A stretch of DNA of 64,000 nt from a virus, in the IMG/VR virus record IMGVR_UViG_3300032315_001715, positions 310,001 to 374,000 of that record. One strand, 5' to 3'. Positions 7,061 through 14,285 of the stretch are shown in pieces. A program made the position numbers and the translations under genes. The notes beneath the pieces were generated by a model that saw nothing but the letters and a program-made list of their open reading frames with translations, had not been told where the DNA came from and made no database searches. The first letter of the stretch is position 1. Each line of letters opens with the position of its first letter.

Positions 7061-7678
7061 TCAACCTATTGTTGGAAAAAGTATCTCATTCATGAATTCG
7101 TCTGCACGTTCGGTCCCAAGGAGATTGACCAATGCCTTGCGGGTATGTTCATTTCGACGCTGTTGTAGACAATATCTATTCTGTCCAGCAACGATCGCCG
7201 TACGATCTCCCAAGCTGCCCAGGGTTGGTAGATAATGGACCAGCACTCGAACGGCTTCGTCGCCGATCAACCGCATCTCGTCGGGCGACGGTCGACATGC
7301 TAGCCAGTGCGGAGAAAAGATGTCTCCCCAGTCGGGCCGTTCGCGTGCGCGACCAACATCGATTTCTAAAAAAGGGTTGGTCGGTGCCGCCACCGGACTG
7401 AGATCCATAAACACGCCGGTGATCTTGTTTTCACCGGCGATCACATCAAAACCGTAGATCGGTGACGGGTCGTTTGCATGGGGAAACACGCAGCAATGCA
7501 CCACGCAGAAACGATCTTGGTTGAAGATTTCGACATGTGCTAGCCTAAATCGAGGGCTGCGGAATCTATGGTTTTCCCAGCCATAATCCGGTGTTGGTAT
7601 TGGAACAGCACCATGCTGATGCTCAATGACCTTGAGCAATCGTCGAGCTATTATCTCGACGAGATCAATGCAGCTCAT
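7061..7678 (-). CDS. Ferredoxin-dependent bilin reductase (PcyA/PcyX-like)
   Basis: 205 residues aligning along their length with phycocyanobilin:ferredoxin oxidoreductase. Family stretches: FRLAHVEI, VVHCCVFPHAND, YGFDVIAGENKITGVFMDLSPV, RPDWGDIFS, and near the C terminus AGQNRYCLQQRRNEHTR. The PcyA catalytic trio is present as Glu50, His61 and Asp78 (E76/H88/D105 in PcyA numbering). This fits the PcyA/PcyX type better than PebS, which lacks that combination. It reduces biliverdin with electrons from ferredoxin to a phycobilin; the exact product cannot be read from sequence. The start at 7678 is chosen over 7735 because the latter would overlap heme oxygenase by 71 bases; with 7678 the overlap is 14 bases. 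Confidence 0.88.
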   Translation of the reverse strand: MSCIDLVEIIARRLLKVIEHQHGAVPIPTPDYGWENHRFRSPRFRLAHVEIFNQDRFCVVHCCVFPHANDPSPIYGFDVIAGENKITGVFMDLSPVAAPTNPFLEIDVGRARERPDWGDIFSPHWLACRPSPDEMRLIGDEAVRVLVHYLPTLGSLGDRTAIVAGQNRYCLQQRRNEHTRKALVNLLGTERADEFMNEILFPTIG

Positions 7679-8231
7679 AGAGCTCGTTATAGATCTTGAT
7701 GGAATATTCGAATGCTTTTTTGGCTTCGACCGCATCTCGATCCCAAACCATGTTTAGCACGGTTTTTCGAACATAATCAACACATGCTCGGGGATCTCGG
7801 AATTCAAGATGCTTTTTTGGGAGGAATTGCAGCTTCTTTGCAATCATCTGTCCGCCATATAACCAACCAAGATAATGTGTATAGATATGCCCGTTGAGTT
7901 GTCCATGTAGATGTGGAAGATAATGGGTATTCAGATACCTGGCATATTCCAATGTGGACGGGCATGCAGTGACGCTGCATGCAGGACCGTTGGCAATATC
8001 TTGAACCAGAAGATGTCGGCGATTGAGATCGCTTGGGAACTGCATCTTGGTTTCAATGGCATCGGCAATCAAATATAGCTGATAACAATAGTTCTTGTAG
8101 ATTAGAGGATCTATTGACGCGTTGAGCAAGTCCTGTGCAAGCCGAGTGTGCTCAGCTTGATCGTGTAGATCGGCGCACGAGCTGCGCAGGTCTTGTTGTG
8201 AGATAGATTCCATCCAAAATAATGTTTTCAT
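7665..8231 (-). CDS. Heme oxygenase (biliverdin-forming)
   Basis: 188 residues, all-helical heme oxygenase fold. The proximal heme ligand is His23 in DLHDQAEH, and the distal-helix glycines are in GWLYGGQ (GDLSGGQ in HO-1). It opens heme to biliverdin, iron and CO using electrons from ferredoxin or a similar donor, which directly supplies the substrate of the bilin reductase encoded next. ATG 8231 overlaps the stop of the RyR-domain gene (ATGA). The three genes form one operon, probably read from the late-type box at 8797-8804. Confidence 0.9.
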   Translation of the reverse strand: MKTLFWMESISQQDLRSSCADLHDQAEHTRLAQDLLNASIDPLIYKNYCYQLYLIADAIETKMQFPSDLNRRHLLVQDIANGPACSVTACPSTLEYARYLNTHYLPHLHGQLNGHIYTHYLGWLYGGQMIAKKLQFLPKKHLEFRDPRACVDYVRKTVLNMVWDRDAVEAKKAFEYSIKIYNELYELH

Positions 8232-8791
8232 TTCTTGGATAATTTCAAGTTCATTCTGTCAAGAATTTCCATTAAAGTGACCATGCGCTGATACTCTACC
8301 TTTTTGTAGCTTTCTGGTAGAGAATCCCAGTCCTTGCATGTTGGGCTGGTCTTGTCTCGATGGCTGTGTTTTTGTCCATATCGCCAACCTTCGTCGGTTC
8401 GTTTCCGCAACCAATGGTTATGGTTCATCTTAGCAGCTTCGAGAGCAATGGCCTTGACCAAATCCTCGGCTATCTCATTAGACCGAGTATCAGCCACCGG
8501 CTCTTGGCTCCAGTGTATGGTAAAATCACCGTCTGGGTTGCGATCACTATAGCTTTTAGCGATATCGGTTGCTTCCTCAGCGGTGAGATCCCTGGCGAGC
8601 ACCGCAACATAATGATTGGTTTTACCGTCCTTTCTTCGATAAAAAGATATCTGTCCGTCGGTTGGCATGGTTTCCGTTGAGGCTGAAATTCCGGGAGGAC
8701 CAGCGTCGCTAATGCAGCGAATCCAGCATATTAGCGATTCATCGGGCAATTCGTAATTAGTATCGAGGCAGATGTACGGATGGTTGAACAT
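8228..8791 (-). CDS. RyR-domain protein, 187 aa
   Basis: The C-terminal ~65 residues (AAKMNHNHWLRKRTDEGWRYG ... TSPTCKDWDSLPESYKKVEYQ) match the RyR domain, named after ryanodine receptor repeats but common in bacteria and phages. Hallmarks are H..W...R..EGW.YG and P...LPE..K..E. RyR domains are thought to bind nucleotide-like ligands. The N-terminal ~110 residues are not recognised. It is first in the operon with heme oxygenase and bilin reductase, but a functional link is unproven. A GTAAATAA box ends just before its start codon. Confidence 0.8.
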   Translation of the reverse strand: MFNHPYICLDTNYELPDESLICWIRCISDAGPPGISASTETMPTDGQISFYRRKDGKTNHYVAVLARDLTAEEATDIAKSYSDRNPDGDFTIHWSQEPVADTRSNEIAEDLVKAIALEAAKMNHNHWLRKRTDEGWRYGQKHSHRDKTSPTCKDWDSLPESYKKVEYQRMVTLMEILDRMNLKLSKK

Positions 8792-8796
8792 CCTTT

Positions 8797-8804
8797 ATTT
8801 ACCA
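8797..8804 (-). promoter_or_regulatory. Late-type promoter box before RyR-HO-bilin operon
   Basis: Minus strand GGTAAATA, 5 bases before the ATG at 8791, a variant of the T4-like late box. It would place the transcript start at or next to the start codon. Confidence 0.45.
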
Positions 8805-9431
8805 AGTGGTGCCGTCCCAGCCGACCCTTTTCCAAATATTGGTAATTCCGTCATATGTGCCTGAACACCAATAAAAATACCCAACGCTGAAAGCGATCTT
8901 GTTTAGCACGTCGCCCGGTTGCCCGACGGATGATGATGGCACCGATGCAACGAACACCGACGCTGGCCCGGTTGGCCCGGTTGGGCCACCGGGATTACCC
9001 CGTGGTCCGGTCGGCCCAAGAGAACCTGGTGTACCAGCTGGACCAGTAATGGCTGATCCTGTTAAGAAATGCACTATATCTATGGTAGCGTTTTCTATCG
9101 GTGCCGTGCTAAAGTTTATTTGATTGCCAATGATTGAATAGTTGGTCACTGCGGTCTGGACAAGACCATCAACGTTTACGATCATGTTGTAAACGCTAAC
9201 CGGAGTTAGGCTCATGGTAAATGTGGACGTTATACCGTTGCCTAAGAAGGTGTCAACCGTGAGTGCTGTTAAGAGAACTCCAGCCGGACCTTGTGACCCA
9301 GTTGGACCAGACGGTCCGGTTGGCCCAGTACGGCTCATGATCCATGCTTCTTGTGCTTCGCTGTATGTCCAGCTTCGGCTACCAAGGGAATATATCTGAC
9401 CGTCAGATGGACTCGAAGGAAATGCTGTCAT
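8799..9431 (-). CDS. Collagen-like short fibre protein
   Basis: 210 residues with two Gly-X-Y tracts (residues ~34-51 and ~129-157, rich in GPTGP), which would form collagen-like triple helices. These flank a beta-rich block (TALTVDTFLGNGITSTFTMS ... NFSTAP) like repeats in cyanophage fibre proteins. The C terminus ends with an aromatic trimer-tip-like segment (KRVGWDGTTW). It is probably a trimeric tail or head fibre. An AATAAATA box precedes the gene. Confidence 0.8.
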   Translation of the reverse strand: MTAFPSSPSDGQIYSLGSRSWTYSEAQEAWIMSRTGPTGPSGPTGSQGPAGVLLTALTVDTFLGNGITSTFTMSLTPVSVYNMIVNVDGLVQTAVTNYSIIGNQINFSTAPIENATIDIVHFLTGSAITGPAGTPGSLGPTGPRGNPGGPTGPTGPASVFVASVPSSSVGQPGDVLNKIAFSVGYFYWCSGTYDGITNIWKRVGWDGTTW

Positions 9432-9438
9432 TGTGATC

Positions 9439-9446
9439 TATTTATT
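9439..9446 (-). promoter_or_regulatory. Late promoter box for collagen-like gene
   Basis: Minus strand AATAAATA, 7 bases before the ATG at 9431. The sequence ATAAATAGATC is shared with the box before the gene at 31327-31524. Confidence 0.6.
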
Positions 9447-9496
9447 GGTTTTGCTACCACTAAATATCGTGTTCTATTAGCATGGAGAAACATCTA

Positions 9497-10300
9497 ATGA
9501 TGATGAGATTTTTGTTAGCAGCAATGCTAACAATGGCGGTAATACCTGTGGTCGCCGCACAACAGTTGCCCCCAAGGCAGCCAGCATTGTGCGCTGAGCA
9601 AGCACCTTACGGATTTCCTCAGGTTATGCGCCCAAATTCGTCGCTGATATGCAGAACCGCATATATTCTTCTTCATGATAACGATGCGCGTGTTGCACCG
9701 TGGGTAGCATACACGCTTACGGCTGAGAATGTGCTTGGATGTGAACCTCGGGTTAATGCGTTTTCTCCGGATCAAAGCCTGCATCGTGGACAGCGGGCAG
9801 AGTTGGTTGACTATGCGAACAGCGGTTTTGATACCGGGCACATGGCTAATAACGCTGATATGAGCTGGAATCAGCAGGTTGCTCGCGAAAGCTTCATACT
9901 CAGCAACATGGCCCCGCAGATACCAGCCCTCAATCGCGGGGCATGGAGACAGCTTGAATCAGCCATCAGGGGATGGGCGTTTAACAGCAATCATAGCTTG
10001 ACCATTTACACCGGATCGATATATGATCTAAACGGTCGCAGGATTGGGCCAAATGGGGTTGTCGTTCCTCGGGCATTTTACAAGATAGTGATTAATAACG
10101 CAACGCGCCAAAGCCTTGCATTTGTTTTTCCGCACCAAGATATCAACGATTTTCGAACCGTGCAATCTACGGTAGCCGATGTTGAAACTTTGTCAGGCAT
10201 TCGATTTTTCGTGCCAGATGACAAAGCGATTCGCCACGGTGTATGGCCGGTCGAAATGGCACCTCTGATGGCAGCTAGGCGAGCACGCTGTAGGAGTTGA
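9497..10300 (+). CDS. Secreted DNA/RNA non-specific endonuclease (NUC1 family)
   Basis: The N terminus (MMMRFLLAAMLTMAV-IPVVAAQ) is a signal peptide with an AxA-like cleavage site, so the enzyme is exported. The core DTGHMANNADM is the beta-beta-alpha-metal nuclease motif (DRGH in most relatives, DTGH here) with catalytic His, followed by SNMAPQ and N.G.W..LE. ATG 9497 is chosen because GGAG lies 9 bases upstream; the ATG at 9482 contains that GGAG. Two Cys pairs fit a periplasmic protein. It could degrade host or competing DNA outside the cytoplasm or after lysis. Confidence 0.85.
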   Translation: MMMRFLLAAMLTMAVIPVVAAQQLPPRQPALCAEQAPYGFPQVMRPNSSLICRTAYILLHDNDARVAPWVAYTLTAENVLGCEPRVNAFSPDQSLHRGQRAELVDYANSGFDTGHMANNADMSWNQQVARESFILSNMAPQIPALNRGAWRQLESAIRGWAFNSNHSLTIYTGSIYDLNGRRIGPNGVVVPRAFYKIVINNATRQSLAFVFPHQDINDFRTVQSTVADVETLSGIRFFVPDDKAIRHGVWPVEMAPLMAARRARCRS

Positions 10301-10331
10301 CCTTTTCGACGCCTTGTGATACGCTTTGATC

Positions 10332-10802
10332 ATGTTGTATAGATCTCCAGACGCCCTTCCCTGGGTTTTCCAAGCCTCATCGATCTTCATCGCTGGAGGT
10401 ATCAGTGATTGCCCGGACTGGCAAACCGAACTGGTATCCATGATGGATACCGACAAGCATGACGTGGTTAATCCACGAAGGATTGGCGGGTTTGATAAGA
10501 CCGGGGCCACGGCCGAGGAGCAGATTAAATGGGAACATTCGGCACTTGCCCACGTGGAAAACTGCATCTTTTGGTTTCCAAAAGAAACACTGTGTCCTAT
10601 AACCCTGTTTGAGCTTGGAAAGATGCTTGAAAAGGCACGAAAGGATCCCATCATCAAGCTGGCTATCGGATGGCATCCCGAGTATGCCCGTGCGTTTGAT
10701 TTGCAGGTCCAGATTTCACTCATGGGCATGAAAAAGCAGATCATCCATGCTGCTCCCGGTTGGGACGAACTATGCAGTGTGATCAAGACAACCTGGGGCT
10801 AA
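10332..10802 (+). CDS. Nucleoside 2-deoxyribosyltransferase-like protein
   Basis: 156 residues. IFIAGGISDCPDWQ is the GGI/S nucleotide-binding start of the NDT-like family, and ENCIFWFPKETLCPITLFELG with Glu in FELG is the catalytic region. NPRR and EEQIKWEHSAL complete the pattern of the phage/bacterial subgroup. The family cleaves N-glycosidic bonds of (deoxy)nucleosides or nucleotides, so nucleotide salvage or base modification is possible. ATG 10332 is preferred to TTG 10326. It overlaps the next frame. Confidence 0.75.
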   Translation: MLYRSPDALPWVFQASSIFIAGGISDCPDWQTELVSMMDTDKHDVVNPRRIGGFDKTGATAEEQIKWEHSALAHVENCIFWFPKETLCPITLFELGKMLEKARKDPIIKLAIGWHPEYARAFDLQVQISLMGMKKQIIHAAPGWDELCSVIKTTWG

Positions 10803-11017
10803 CCGCCCGATGGGTTAACTGTCAATTCTATGGTAAAAATCGCTATTGGATCCATCATGCGAAACAATGGTGCGTGGAAAAGTTTGGAGAATCCTCCAAA
10901 TCTGGACAGTGGATCATGTATGTAACACCGGCTAAAATGACATACGACTCGGCACGAGTGGTGACTTTCTTTAAAAGTCAACAAGACATGGCGTGGTTCA
11001 ATCTAACATGGGATTGA
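10772..11017 (+). CDS. Hypothetical protein, 81 aa
   Basis: The frame opens inside the end of the deoxyribosyltransferase-like gene (TTG 10760 or ATG 10772) and ends at 11017. The product is small and aromatic (ARWVNCQFYGKNRYWIHHAKQW) without membrane segments; no family recognised. The ATG start gives a 31-base overlap, so the true start is uncertain. The tRNA promoter begins in its last codons. Confidence 0.55.
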   Translation: MQCDQDNLGLTARWVNCQFYGKNRYWIHHAKQWCVEKFGESSKSGQWIMYVTPAKMTYDSARVVTFFKSQQDMAWFNLTWD

Positions 11018-11041
11018 CACTCCGCTGATGATGTGTTAAAT
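11014..11041 (+). promoter_or_regulatory. Sigma70-like promoter for the tRNA pair
   Basis: TTGACA, 16-base spacer, TTAAAT; the -10 box ends 10 bases before the first tRNA. With the terminator at 11273-11304 this defines a tRNA transcription unit. Confidence 0.65.
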
Positions 11042-11050
11042 TCACTAAAT

Positions 11051-11125
11051 GCTTTGCTGTGCTGGTGGACAGCCGGAGGCCTCTAAAACCTCGCAGTGAT
11101 GGTTCAATTCCGTCGCAGAGCACCA
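11051..11125 (+). tRNA. tRNA with CUA anticodon (amber-decoding), first
   Basis: 75 nt with encoded CCA. Acceptor GCTTTGC/GCAGAGC (one G-T pair), discriminator A, T stem GATGG/CCGTC with loop TTCAATT. The D arm has only three good pairs and unusual bases at 14 and 21. The anticodon arm has four pairs (GAGG/CCTC), a C-A mismatch at 31-39, and loop CTCTAAA, giving T33, anticodon CTA and A37. This would decode UAG. The amino acid cannot be deduced safely. Confidence 0.75.
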
Positions 11126-11130
11126 AGTTT

Positions 11131-11206
11131 GCTTCCATAGTTCAGTGGTCAGAACGGAGACCTCTAAATTCTCTTGTCGCAGGTTCGAATCCTGCTGGAA
11201 GCGCCA
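11131..11206 (+). tRNA. tRNA with CUA anticodon (amber-decoding), second
   Basis: 76 nt with encoded CCA. Perfect acceptor GCTTCCA/TGGAAGC, discriminator G, D stem GTTC/GAAC, T stem GCAGG/CCTGC with TTCGAAT. The anticodon arm has GAGA/TCTC plus a C-T mismatch at 31-39 and loop CTCTAAA (T33, CTA, A37), the same loop as its neighbour although the bodies differ. It is a well-formed cloverleaf and better supported than the first. It would read UAG codons. Confidence 0.85.
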
Positions 11207-11272
11207 ACATAAATAGGAACGATGATGAGCGAGCTGTAGAACCACCTTAAGACACACATCGATTTAACCTTG

Positions 11273-11304
11273 AACCTGCATGGCTTCTGTCATGCAGGTT
11301 TTTT
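11273..11304 (+). terminator. Terminator of the tRNA unit
   Basis: Perfect 10-bp stem AACCTGCATG/CATGCAGGTT, 8-base loop, then TTTTC. It ends tRNA transcription just before the next gene. Confidence 0.9.
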
Positions 11305-11332
11305 CTTGACCTCAAATCCAAAGGAGAAACAA

Positions 11333-11719
11333 ATGGAGGAAATACTCGAGGAAATACGCGGTATAGCACCGGGCTGGGCCGGGCCAACTACCAAAGCACC
11401 GAACCCTTGGATAGTGGAGAATTTTGAAACCATTATTGCAAGGCATCTTCATTCGGTTCGAAATCCTGATGAGATTGAAATTGATCCAGATGACGGTGCA
11501 ATAACGATTTACTGGTCCAGTCGTGAGCTCAAGCAAACCTTCTCATTATCGTTCCAGTCTAGAACAACGATCATTGGGGTTCTAACGGATCTTCACAATT
11601 ACACGGGATATCCACCGTGGCGACTGCCAATTGAGGATTTGGGATCCATACAAGAAAAGCTAAATCACCCCGCGGTTAAAATACTAACAACCATTGCTAA
11701 CCACAACAGGAGCGAATGA
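11333..11719 (+). CDS. Hypothetical protein, 128 aa
   Basis: ATG 11333 is set by AAGGAG 6 bases upstream; the longer frame from 11270 would run through the terminator hairpin. The product has a helical N terminus (MEEILEEIRGIAP) and a beta-rich middle (IDPDDGAITIYWSSRELKQTFSLSF). Cytoplasmic-looking, no family recognised. Its stop is 4 bases before the next start, so the two are co-transcribed. Confidence 0.65.
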   Translation: MEEILEEIRGIAPGWAGPTTKAPNPWIVENFETIIARHLHSVRNPDEIEIDPDDGAITIYWSSRELKQTFSLSFQSRTTIIGVLTDLHNYTGYPPWRLPIEDLGSIQEKLNHPAVKILTTIANHNRSE

Positions 11720-11720
11720 T

Positions 11721-12305
11721 ATGACCACAGAAATCGCATGCAAGGACGCTATTTTCCATTTTAACAAGCATCATTTAGTGGATCCAACCACTCCGCCGTG
11801 GACCATCAAGACCGGCGGCAAGACCTATTACGTGAATCACGTTGAGTGTAACTTACCTTGGAGCACCAAGGAAACACCTGATAATGCCAGCACCAAGGGC
11901 GCAATCAAGATCAAGAAAGCGCTGCTGATCATCAACGACAGCAACGACGCCGAGCTTCGACAGCTTACCAACGGAGATCTTTCAAGGATACGGGCCAACA
12001 AAAGAAACTATGCCAGGATCCTTGTCAGCAGCCGCAAGGACGAGATCAAGGAGTATCTCAAGAAAAACTCCATCTCTCACGGTAAGATCGTACCGGTCTC
12101 TGGTAGCTGCGGATCTTCGTTTGATTTGATTGATATCAAGAATAAATCGGACATGGTGCTGTTATCCCTGTCATTCCATGATTGTTATCGTATCCTTCAA
12201 CCAAATGAAGTTTACTACAAGGTCTATGACGATCCTGATCTTCTTGCTCGCCTCGATGCTGACGATTACTATGACGGCGACAATGATGACGACTCTGAAG
12301 AATAA
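11721..12305 (+). CDS. Conserved phage hypothetical protein, 194 aa
   Basis: Soluble protein with Lys-rich centre and a very acidic tail (DADDYYDGDNDDDSEE), a tail type often seen in phage DNA-mimic or DNA-associated proteins. The segment VECNLPWSTKETPDNASTKG is one I associate with conserved T4-like phage proteins of unknown role. Start chosen at ATG 11721 after AGGAGCGAATGAT; an in-frame upstream start (11694) would overlap the previous gene more. Confidence 0.65.
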   Translation: MTTEIACKDAIFHFNKHHLVDPTTPPWTIKTGGKTYYVNHVECNLPWSTKETPDNASTKGAIKIKKALLIINDSNDAELRQLTNGDLSRIRANKRNYARILVSSRKDEIKEYLKKNSISHGKIVPVSGSCGSSFDLIDIKNKSDMVLLSLSFHDCYRILQPNEVYYKVYDDPDLLARLDADDYYDGDNDDDSEE

Positions 12306-12317
12306 CTAGACCGTGCC

Positions 12318-13184
12318 ATGTTTACATCGCAAAATACAGTCATGAAACCAAAGATATTAACAGTAGGGCATGCTTGCCTAGATATCGTGCATACCGTCCA
12401 GCTGATACCAAAATCAAACACCAAGGTTGCTAGCGACAGGGTGCAGATACAGGTAGGGGGTAATGCGGCTAATGCTGCGGTTGCACTGTGTGATCTAGGA
12501 GCTAGTGCTGATCTATGTACGGTGCTTGGTCGGGATTCACACCCTTTCACCCGGATACTGTTAGCATTGCTAAAGGAACGATGCGTTGGCGTCAATTACT
12601 GTCGATTTGACGAGGTCCAGGATTGCCCGAATTCAACCATCATGGTATTGCCAAATGGTGAACGGGCTATCGTAAACTGGCAAGCAGATGAAATACGATC
12701 TGCCGTGTCAGCACCGGCATCTCTAGACCCATATCAAATGGTCATTGCCGATGCATATCGATTACCAATGATTCGACAGATATTTGCCCTGGCTCGAAGC
12801 AAGGGTGTGCCGACCATGCTTGATGTTGACGGAGTGTTACCTGACATTGGACTGCTACCTTCGGCTGACCATATATGGTTTAGCCAAGAAGCGTGGCGAT
12901 GCCAGCGGATATCATTATCGGATTTACAGGCTAGATTTGGAGGCATCGTTGGTGTAACCGACGGCGATCGTCCGGTAACCTGGATTGATCGAGATGGCAA
13001 GATACGATATCATCAGCCGCCCCAAGTTATTGCTAAAAATACGCTTGGGGCAGGCGACGTGTTTCGAGCTAGATTAGCTCTTGGGCTTTGCTTGAACGAA
13101 TCCGTCAAAGATGCGATTAATGCCGCTTGCATAACCGCAGGTGAGCACATTATCGAACAACCGCTAACTAGGACCATCCAATGA
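12318..13184 (+). CDS. PfkB-family sugar/nucleoside kinase
   Basis: 288 residues of the ribokinase/PfkB fold. The first signature is QVGGNAANAAVAL with DLGA (residues ~44-60). The second is NTLGAGDVFRARLALGL with the catalytic base Asp in GAGD near residue 246. It transfers phosphate from ATP to a sugar or nucleoside; the substrate is not clear. A second ATG (MKPKILTVGHAC) 24 bases downstream is also possible. Its stop overlaps the start of the RlmN-like gene (ATGA), so the two proteins are made together. Confidence 0.85.
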   Translation: MFTSQNTVMKPKILTVGHACLDIVHTVQLIPKSNTKVASDRVQIQVGGNAANAAVALCDLGASADLCTVLGRDSHPFTRILLALLKERCVGVNYCRFDEVQDCPNSTIMVLPNGERAIVNWQADEIRSAVSAPASLDPYQMVIADAYRLPMIRQIFALARSKGVPTMLDVDGVLPDIGLLPSADHIWFSQEAWRCQRISLSDLQARFGGIVGVTDGDRPVTWIDRDGKIRYHQPPQVIAKNTLGAGDVFRARLALGLCLNESVKDAINAACITAGEHIIEQPLTRTIQ

Positions 13185-14032
13185 AAACCCTAACCAGCAA
13201 CGTTGATTCCAGCGTAAATTTCATCGAAAAGGAATTAACTGGGTTCATCGAAAGCCGATATGTCAGGCGGCGTCGAGAATATTTCATTGCGTATCTCAGC
13301 AGCCAGACCGGTTGCAATCGAGGATGCAAGATGTGCCATCTCACCGCTACTAAGCAAACGCAATCCACAAATTGTGATCTGCAGGATTTTGTTGATCAGC
13401 TTGAAACAGTGTTTGCACACTACGACAAGGATTTACCTGCCGATTACATCCATGTAAACTGGATGGCTAGGGGAGAACCACTGGCTAATCCTACTGTTAC
13501 AGAGACTGGCACCGAATTGCTGATTAGATTGGGACAAATGGCTAGATCCAGGAATCTGCCTATCAAGTTCAATGTATCTACCATCATGCCGTTGACCATG
13601 AGAAAATCGTTGGTTGAGGTCTTCCCCGTGATAACACCGACCATTTATTATAGCATCTATTCGGCTAACCAGGACTTCCGTAACAAGTGGTTACCCGGAG
13701 CAATGCCGATTGATCGATCACTGAAAATGCTGGCCGAATATCAAAGATTCAGCAAAAAGATCATCAAATTTCACGGCGCGTTTATCAAGGACGAAAATGA
13801 TCGAGAAAAAGATGTATTAAATATGCTCACAGCCATACAACAGCACGGCATAGTTGGGGAATTCAACATCGTGAGATACAATCCATTTAGCGATGATCAG
13901 GGTGTTGAAAGTCCGTATCTAAAGCAGATCATGCAGTTGATCGCCGAGCGCATGCCATGCAAGATCATCCCTAGGGTTGGCGAGGATGTTTATGCCAGCT
14001 GCGGAACGTTTGTCGGAGAGGGTACCATTTGA
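13181..14032 (+). CDS. RlmN/Cfr-like radical SAM enzyme
   Basis: 283 residues. The [4Fe-4S] motif is C45-x3-C49-x2-C52 in TGCNRGCKMCHLTAT, the spacing of RlmN. VNWMARGEPLANP corresponds to the MGMGEPL SAM-binding region, and SCG at Cys274 near the C terminus is in the place of the methyl-carrying cysteine. RlmN methylates A2503 of 23S rRNA and A37 of some tRNAs. This protein is about 100 residues shorter than RlmN and lacks part of the N-terminal domain, so its substrate may differ. Note that both nearby tRNAs have A37. Confidence 0.8.
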   Translation: MKTLTSNVDSSVNFIEKELTGFIESRYVRRRREYFIAYLSSQTGCNRGCKMCHLTATKQTQSTNCDLQDFVDQLETVFAHYDKDLPADYIHVNWMARGEPLANPTVTETGTELLIRLGQMARSRNLPIKFNVSTIMPLTMRKSLVEVFPVITPTIYYSIYSANQDFRNKWLPGAMPIDRSLKMLAEYQRFSKKIIKFHGAFIKDENDREKDVLNMLTAIQQHGIVGEFNIVRYNPFSDDQGVESPYLKQIMQLIAERMPCKIIPRVGEDVYASCGTFVGEGTI

Positions 14033-14268
14033 TGATAACGATACTATCAACTACCCCTGATATGATCCATACTGGCATTAAGGATGGCAATGATGGAAAG
14101 CAGATATGCATAGCCATGGCACAGGATGTTGTTGACGCCATACGCTGGGTGCAAGAACATCGCAAGAAAATGGAAGCAGAAATTGAGCTTCGTAACAGCA
14201 CCCCAGCATTGGCCAGTGCGTGGGATCAGTATCAGGTCATGCTTCGCATAGTGATGGACGATGTCTAA
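14032..14268 (+). CDS. Hypothetical protein, 78 aa
   Basis: The ATG overlaps the stop of the RlmN-like gene by one base (TGATG). The product is mostly helical with a coiled-coil-like stretch (IRWVQEHRKKMEAEIELRN). No family recognised. Position suggests co-expression with the kinase and radical SAM genes. Confidence 0.6.
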   Translation: MITILSTTPDMIHTGIKDGNDGKQICIAMAQDVVDAIRWVQEHRKKMEAEIELRNSTPALASAWDQYQVMLRIVMDDV

Positions 14269-14272
14269 CAGA

Positions 14273-14280
14273 TATAAATA
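14273..14280 (+). promoter_or_regulatory. Late promoter box for the spanin genes
   Basis: TATAAATA, the exact T4 late consensus, only 5 bases before the ATG at 14286, implying a leaderless or nearly leaderless message. Confidence 0.7.
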
Positions 14281-14285
14281 CTAAT

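Noticed and set aside
7678-7735. Longer N terminus of the bilin reductase from 7735
   Set aside because: It would overlap heme oxygenase by 71 bases and adds a Lys/Ser-rich stretch not seen in the family.
11270-11332. Upstream extension of the 128-aa gene to 11270
   Set aside because: The extension is the terminator hairpin of the tRNA unit; AAGGAG supports ATG 11333.
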